The notes below the pieces were generated by a model that saw only the letters and a program-made list of their open reading frames with translations, made no database searches and was not told the origin of the DNA. Of a stretch of 55,523 nucleotides of DNA, positions 51,040-55,523 are shown one piece after another. The stretch lies in NCBI GenBank assembly GCA_050730675.1, contig JBOHNM010000007.1:1-55523 (forward strand), read 5' to 3'. The DNA comes from JBOHNM01 sp050730675 (GTDB lineage: Bacteria > Planctomycetota > Phycisphaerae > Phycisphaerales > UBA1924). Numbering within the stretch: the stretch's first letter is position 1; each line of letters opens with the position of its first letter. Both the position numbers and the translations under genes were made by a program.

Positions 51040-52278
51040 ATGACAGCGCCCGAGATCTTCCAAGGTCTGGGTATCGCACTCGGGCTCGGCCTGCTGGTCG
51101 GCTCGCAACGTGAAGTCGCCGACCCGTCGATCGCCGGCGTCCGCACCTTTGCCTTGATCACGATCGCCGGCGCGCTCTCCGCCGCGCTCTCCGACCAGGC
51201 AGGGCTCTGGATCATCCCGGTGATGTTTGCCGGCATCGTCGCCATGGTGGTGGTTGGCAACCTGACCGAGCGACGCCACCCTCCCGGGCACACCGGCATC
51301 ACCACCGAAATCGCCGCGATCGTCATGTTTGCCGTCGGGGCGATGTGCATCCTCGGACCCCGTGAAGTCGCCGTCGTTGTCGCCGGCGCGGTCTTTGTCC
51401 TTCTGCATCTCAAGCTCCGCATGCAGCGATTCCTTGAATCGCTCACCGCCGGTGAGATGACGGCCATCGCGCAGTTCGTTCTCGTGAGCTTCGTTATCCT
51501 CCCGATCCTCCCCGACCGCACCTTCGGCCCCTACGACGTCCTCAACCCTCGACAGATCTGGTGGATGGTCATCCTGGTCGTCGGGCTCAGCCTTGCGGGC
51601 TACGTCGCCCTCCGATTCGCCGGAAAGAAGACGGGCATCCTTCTGGCCGGTCTTCTCGGCGGGCTTGTCAGCAGCACCGCCACCACCGCGAGCCAATCGC
51701 GCCTGGCTCGCGCTTCGAACGCCCTCGCACCGGCCTGCGCCGTCATCATGCTCGCCTCGACCGTGGTGTACGCACGCGTCCTGGTCATGATCGGCATCAC
51801 CGCGCCCCCACTCGTCACCGCCGCCGCCGCTCCGATCGGCATTGTCGGCGCCGTCACCGCGCTGCTCGCGCTCGCCGCGTGGTGTCAAGCCCGCAAAGCG
51901 ACCGAAGAGATCCCGCGACAGAAAAACCCTACCGAACTCAAGTCGGCGCTCACCTTCGGCGCGATCTACGCCGCCGTCTTGCTCGTCGCCGCCGCCGCGC
52001 GCGACCACTTCGGCAACCAGGGCCTCTACGCCACGGCCATCATCAGCGGGCTGACGGACATGGACGCGATCACCCTTTCCACCTCGCGTCTGGTCTCCAG
52101 CGGATCAGTCGATACTCGAACAGGCTGGCGCGTCATCCTCCTGGCCAGCATGTCCAACACGGTGTTCAAGGGAGCGATGGTCGCCGTGCTGGCGGGCCTG
52201 CCCCTCCTGCGCCGCGTGGGCCTGCTCTATGCAATCGCGCTCGTAGCCTCGGCGCTAGTCCTGGTGCTCTGGCCCTGA
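51040..52278 (+). CDS. MgtC/SapB N-terminal plus DUF4010 membrane protein
   Basis: The 412-aa protein starts 6 nt after TAGGCT (51028-51033). The N-terminal MgtC/SapB-like helices have GIALGLGLLVGSQRE and IAGVRTFALITIAGALSAAL. The DUF4010 part has GKKTGILLAGLLGGLVSSTA, then YATAIISGLTDMDAITLSTS near residue 340, a conserved signature of the family. About 11-12 TM helices in all. The role is unclear; MgtC proteins are linked to magnesium and acid stress. Confidence 0.88.
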   Translation: MTAPEIFQGLGIALGLGLLVGSQREVADPSIAGVRTFALITIAGALSAALSDQAGLWIIPVMFAGIVAMVVVGNLTERRHPPGHTGITTEIAAIVMFAVGAMCILGPREVAVVVAGAVFVLLHLKLRMQRFLESLTAGEMTAIAQFVLVSFVILPILPDRTFGPYDVLNPRQIWWMVILVVGLSLAGYVALRFAGKKTGILLAGLLGGLVSSTATTASQSRLARASNALAPACAVIMLASTVVYARVLVMIGITAPPLVTAAAAPIGIVGAVTALLALAAWCQARKATEEIPRQKNPTELKSALTFGAIYAAVLLVAAAARDHFGNQGLYATAIISGLTDMDAITLSTSRLVSSGSVDTRTGWRVILLASMSNTVFKGAMVAVLAGLPLLRRVGLLYAIALVASALVLVLWP

Positions 52279-52338
52279 CGGGCAACCCGCCCAGCCAGAT
52301 ATCCCAGCCCGACTGCTCCGTCCGACCCAATCGACAAG

Positions 52339-52411
52339 TGGAGCGGAAGAGACTCGAACTCTCAACTTCCAGCTTGCAAAGCTGGCACTCTACCAATTGA
52401 GTTACCGCCCC
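52339..52411 (-). tRNA. tRNA-Ala (TGC)
   Basis: On the minus strand the acceptor is GGGGCGG/CCGCTCC, with the G3-U70 pair that defines alanine identity, D-arm ACTC/GAGT, anticodon stem CCAGC/GCTGG with loop TTTGCAA (anticodon TGC), and A73. Confidence 0.95.
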
Positions 52412-52451
52412 GATCGGCCGTCGCGCCCTTGCGCAAACGGCCCAAAACAAG

Positions 52452-52543
52452 CGGAGAGGGGGGGATTCGAACCCCCGATACGGAGTAATACCCCGTATAA
52501 CGGTTTAGCAAACCGTCGCCTTCAGCCTCTCGGCCACCTCTCC
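52452..52543 (-). tRNA. tRNA-Ser (GCT)
   Basis: Acceptor GGAGAGG/CCTCTCC, anticodon stem ACGGT/ACCGT with loop TTGCTAA (anticodon GCT), a long class II variable arm containing TACGGGG-TATTA-CTCCGTA, T-arm GGGGG-TTCGAAT-CCCCC, and G73 as expected for serine. Confidence 0.95.
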
Positions 52544-52684
52544 GAGACGCCCAACCTTAGCCGATCGTTTTCGGCAAAGCCAATTCTCACCCACACACCA
52601 GCAACCTCCGCTCGCCGAACCCCCTAGGTTCACACGATCGAGGGATCGATCCGTCACTTTCATTTCCGCCCCTCGTCGGGACGC

Positions 52685-52712
52685 TTGCAAAAATTTGCTC
52701 GGGTGGTACATT
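52685..52712 (+). promoter_or_regulatory. Promoter of dockerin esterase 1
   Basis: TTGCAA (52685-52690), 16-nt spacer, TACATT (52707-52712). The ATG at 52741 lies 28 nt after the -10 box. The same boxes and spacing recur before the second copy. Confidence 0.7.
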
Positions 52713-52740
52713 GCCTTACGTCGCCTCGCGGGGGGATGTC

Positions 52741-53991
52741 ATGGAAGGAAGTTCCGGCGCACAATCCGTGGCCTTCTCCACAGTCATGCTTCTCGCTCTC
52801 GCCGCGGGACGAGCAAGCCCTGACGTCTCGGCGCTCCCCTATCCCTCGCCTGGCGGCGCAGGCACCATCGCCGACCTCTATCTCCGCCCCGAGGTCCCTG
52901 CCGGCAACATCGGCGGCGTCGGTGGCAGCCTCGGTGGCACACTTACGAGTCTCCCCACCATCATCCTGCTCCACGGGGGCGGGTACTGCTGCGGTGACCG
53001 CACCGAACTCAACATCATCGCCGAGCGGCTCAAGACCCACGGCTTCAACGTCCTCAACGCCAACTACACCCTCTCGGTCGTCGGCACCAGCTACGCCTAT
53101 CCGCAGGCCATCCGCGACGTGAAATCCCTGATCGCCTGGGTCCGCACCGACGGAGCCGCATTCTTCAACCTCAATCCGCAGGTCGTCGTCGTCGGCAACT
53201 CCGCGGGCGCCACCATCGGCTTCACCGCTTCATTCGTCCAGGACGACCCGCTCTTCGATCCGCCCGGCGATCCACCCCCCGGCGGATACGCCGTCCAGAT
53301 GGTCTGCGGCCTCTCCGGCCGCTCCAACATGCCCTGGGACTTCGATGTCGGCAACAACGTCGGCAACGTCATCAACTACTTCGGCGGCTGGATGAACCAG
53401 GCGCAGGGCGGGTTTCTTTCGCGCCCATACTTCGAGCGCGGCTCGGCACTCTACCGCGTCACCCCTTCCTGCCCCCCCACCGCCGTCTACCACTCCCGCT
53501 ACGACACAATTGTGCCGTTCGGGCACAGCCAGCAGCTCGTAAACCAGCTCGTCGCCAACCAGGTCCCCGTCGTCGCCCGCTTCCCCTCCAACGCCGCCCA
53601 CGCTCACACCATGTTCGGCGAGATCTACTGGGCCGCCGACATGATCGCCAGCGACGTCTGCAACCTGCTCAACGTCTCGATCCCCGGGTTTGTGCCAACA
53701 CCCCCACCGGTGATCACTCCGCCGCCCCCCCCACCACCCCCACCACCGGCGCCTCGCCCGCGCCCACCCGCCGGCCCCGGCGGGCTCGCCGATGTCGCCC
53801 ACACCGGCGGCCAACTCGGCCCAGACGGCATCGTGACCGTTGACGATCTGGTGGCCTACCTCAGCGCCTTCTTCTCGGGGAATCTCGCTGTCGCCGACCT
53901 CTGCGGGCCCGGTGGCGTGAACAACCTTGACGACGATCTTTCCGCCGATGATCTCATCTGCTTCCTGGGCGCGTTCTTCCAAGCACCATAG
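52741..53991 (+). CDS. Secreted alpha/beta-hydrolase (HSL-like esterase) with GC-type dockerin, copy 1
   Basis: The 416-aa protein has an N-terminal signal (VAFSTVMLLALAAGRA). The hydrolase (~25-320) has the oxyanion motif ILLHGGGYCCGDRTE, nucleophile VVVGNSAGATIG, a probable acid in HSRYDTIVPFGHSQQ and His in NAAHAHTMFGE. A Pro-rich linker (~330-345) leads to two dockerin-type repeats: DGIVTVDDLVAYLSAFF and DDLSADDLICFLGAFF. The first repeat's aspartates fit calcium binding. It probably acts on esters at the surface, tethered through the dockerin. The ATG at 52741 was chosen over TTG 52711. Confidence 0.87.
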   Translation: MEGSSGAQSVAFSTVMLLALAAGRASPDVSALPYPSPGGAGTIADLYLRPEVPAGNIGGVGGSLGGTLTSLPTIILLHGGGYCCGDRTELNIIAERLKTHGFNVLNANYTLSVVGTSYAYPQAIRDVKSLIAWVRTDGAAFFNLNPQVVVVGNSAGATIGFTASFVQDDPLFDPPGDPPPGGYAVQMVCGLSGRSNMPWDFDVGNNVGNVINYFGGWMNQAQGGFLSRPYFERGSALYRVTPSCPPTAVYHSRYDTIVPFGHSQQLVNQLVANQVPVVARFPSNAAHAHTMFGEIYWAADMIASDVCNLLNVSIPGFVPTPPPVITPPPPPPPPPPAPRPRPPAGPGGLADVAHTGGQLGPDGIVTVDDLVAYLSAFFSGNLAVADLCGPGGVNNLDDDLSADDLICFLGAFFQAP

Positions 53992-54157
53992 CTGCGTCCC
54001 CCCAATTCAACATCGGGGTCCATGTCGGGCAGTGCCCGCTGGCGGTTCCGGCATCCACCGCCAATACGGCTGATCCCCTCCTGGCGACCCCGGCCCTTTG
54101 CCATTCCGCGTCCGGATCATGGTCGGGACCTGATCAACACCCGCCGGCATGGAATTC

Positions 54158-54185
54158 TTGCAATCCCGCGGACGGGTGGTACATT
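54158..54185 (+). promoter_or_regulatory. Promoter of dockerin esterase 2
   Basis: TTGCAA (54158-54163), 16-nt spacer, TACATT (54180-54185); the ten spacer bases before the -10 ('gacgggtggt' versus 'gctcgggtggt') are also nearly the same as in copy 1. Confidence 0.7.
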
Positions 54186-54216
54186 CACTGATACTGGTTT
54201 CTGGAGGAAGAGAAGA

Positions 54217-55470
54217 ATGGGGAGAGGTTTTCGCGCCCAACCTATGGGTTTTTCCGCCGCCATGCTCCTCGCGCTCGCCGCGGGACGAGCAAGCCCTGAC
54301 GTGTCGGCGCTCGCCTATTCCTCACCCGGCGGCGCCGGAACCATCGCTGATATCTACCTCCGTCCGGAGGTTCCCGCCGGTGGCGGCTCACCAGTCGCGC
54401 TTCCCACCATCATCCTTCTCCACGGGGGCGGGTACTGCTGCGGCGACCGCACCGAACTCAACATCGTCGCCGACCGTCTCAAGCTGCACGGGTTCAACGT
54501 CGTCAACGCCAACTACACCCTCTCGGTCGTCGGCACCAGCTACGCCTATCCGCAGGCCATCCGCGACGTGAAATCCCTGATCGCCTGGATCCGCACCGAC
54601 GGGGCGGCCTTCTTCAACCTCAACCCGCAGGTCGTCGTTGTCGGCAACTCCGCCGGCGCCACCATCGCCCTCACCGCGGCGTACGTCCTGAACGACCCGC
54701 TCTTCGACCCACCCGGCGATCCCCCCCCCGGCGGATACGCCGTGCAGATGGTCTGCGACTTGTCCGGCCGCACCAACATGCCTTGGGACTTCGACGTCGG
54801 CAACAACGTCGGCAACGTCATCAACTACTTCGGCGGCTGGATGAACCAGGCGCAGGGCGGATTCCTCTCACGCCCCTACTTCGAGCACGGCTCGGCCCTC
54901 TACCACGTCACCCCCTCCTCCCCTCCCACCGCCGTCTACCACCCCCGCTTCGACACTGTCGTTCCATTCGGGCACGGCCAGCAGCTGGTGGACCGGCTCG
55001 TCGCCAACCAGGTCCCCGTCGTCGCCCGCTTCCCCTCCAACTTCTCCCACGCGCACACCATGTTCGGCGAGGTGTACACCACCGCCGACATGATCGCCAG
55101 CGACGTCTGCAACCTGCTCAACGTCTCGATCCCCGGATTTGTGCCGACGCCTCCGCCCCCCATCGGACCCCCGCCACCGCCGCCTCCCCCACCTCCTCCG
55201 CCTCCGCCTCCCCCACCACCACCGCCACCACCGCCTCCCCCGGCCCAGGGCGGCCCGGCCGATATCTGCGGCCAAGGCGGCGAGCCCGGCGCCGACGGCT
55301 ACCTCACCGTTGATGATCTCGTCTGCTTCCTCTCCGCCTTCTTTGCCGGCAACGCCGACATCGCCGACGTCTGCGGCCCCGGCGGCCAGTCGGATATCGA
55401 CGGCATGACCACCGTCGACGACCTCGTCGCATACCTGACGCTGTTCTTCGCCGGACCACCTCCACAATAA
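54217..55470 (+). CDS. Secreted alpha/beta-hydrolase with GC-type dockerin, copy 2 (tandem paralogue)
   Basis: The 417-aa protein starts at ATG 54217 (GGAGGAAGAG upstream) and is closely similar to copy 1 through the catalytic domain: LLHGGGYCCGDRTELN, VVVGNSAGATIALT, HPRFDTVVPFGHGQQ, NFSHAHTMFGEV. The linker is a run of over 20 prolines (encoded by ccg/cct/ccc/cca mixtures), longer than in copy 1. The dockerin repeats are DGYLTVDDLVCFLSAFF and DGMTTVDDLVAYLTLFF. Synonymous changes throughout show the duplication is not very recent. Confidence 0.88.
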   Translation: MGRGFRAQPMGFSAAMLLALAAGRASPDVSALAYSSPGGAGTIADIYLRPEVPAGGGSPVALPTIILLHGGGYCCGDRTELNIVADRLKLHGFNVVNANYTLSVVGTSYAYPQAIRDVKSLIAWIRTDGAAFFNLNPQVVVVGNSAGATIALTAAYVLNDPLFDPPGDPPPGGYAVQMVCDLSGRTNMPWDFDVGNNVGNVINYFGGWMNQAQGGFLSRPYFEHGSALYHVTPSSPPTAVYHPRFDTVVPFGHGQQLVDRLVANQVPVVARFPSNFSHAHTMFGEVYTTADMIASDVCNLLNVSIPGFVPTPPPPIGPPPPPPPPPPPPPPPPPPPPPPPPPAQGGPADICGQGGEPGADGYLTVDDLVCFLSAFFAGNADIADVCGPGGQSDIDGMTTVDDLVAYLTLFFAGPPPQ

Positions 55471-55500
55471 TGTGTAGTTGCCGGCTTCGAAATCACAAGA

Positions 55501-55523
55501 GGCCCGGACCAATGGTCCGGGCC
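55501..55523 (+). terminator. Terminator-like hairpin after dockerin esterase 2
   Basis: GGCCCGGACC and GGTCCGGGCC form a perfect 10-bp stem with a 3-nt loop, 30 nt after the stop. The window ends here, so a U-run cannot be checked. Confidence 0.65.

Noticed and set aside
53700..55250. Proline-codon runs as a possible CRISPR or microsatellite array
   Set aside because: They are in-frame linkers of two secreted proteins; there are no regular spacers. No CRISPR array was seen anywhere in the window.

Overview
The window looks like part of a Phycisphaerae (Planctomycetota) chromosome. It is GC-rich. It encodes a DUF1501 protein next to the tail of a DUF1553-type protein, PA14/propeller/DUF1080 sugar-modifying proteins, secreted proteins ending in a Phycisphaerales-style GC-type dockerin, a PEP-CTERM-like surface protein, and a family of two-TM membrane proteins ending in CxxCGY...CPECG zinc ribbons. 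The taxonomic call is inferred from families, not from a marker gene.

Layout. 1-3200: secreted-protein region (DUF1553 tail, DUF1501, beta-helix protein and the remnant of a second copy). 3345-4439: a compositionally foreign unknown gene. 4440-7781: three zinc-ribbon membrane genes with ~70-bp hairpin repeats, and a small frameshifted gene. 7778-12153: sugar isomerase/epimerase plus a 1113-aa PA14-propeller-DUF1080-DUF1080 protein (probable 3-keto-sugar catabolism). 12192-13797: frameshifted phosphoesterase with a dockerin. 14403-14894: five tRNAs, two of them odd. 14948-21880: housekeeping and stress genes (GNAT, DUF1905, ohr, sdaA, thiL, tsaE). 22014-25315: a second zinc-ribbon array interrupted by an IS110 element. 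25454-27341: an ExbB/ExbD/ExbD motor operon. 27721-34413: PEP-CTERM-like protein, Fur-family regulator, GT-C-like membrane protein, LPG-synthase-like flippase, nadE. 34440-36565: accessory patch with an Mrr nuclease and P-loop fragment. 36566-47652: SRPBCC protein, DUF4142 lipoprotein, purC, a pseudo-GH10, ComEA-like protein, mfd, an MFS transporter. 47747-52543: truncated FGE, a conserved unknown, a LuxR-HTH/PAS regulator, an MgtC/DUF4010 protein, two tRNAs. 52741-55470: tandemly duplicated dockerin esterases.

Two genome-wide habits stand out. First, 19 of about 46 intact genes have a TAnnnT hexamer only 5-9 nt before the start codon, mostly without a Shine-Dalgarno sequence, which suggests leaderless transcription; two TAG stop codons double as part of such a hexamer, and one divergent pair shares overlapping hexamers. 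Second, the seven zinc-ribbon membrane paralogues, with associated repeats and a mobile element, form locally duplicating arrays of unknown function. Other unusual items are a TsaE fused to a YacG-like domain lacking most zinc ligands, two Leu-anticodon tRNAs without the long variable arm, and a GH10-like protein lacking both catalytic glutamates.
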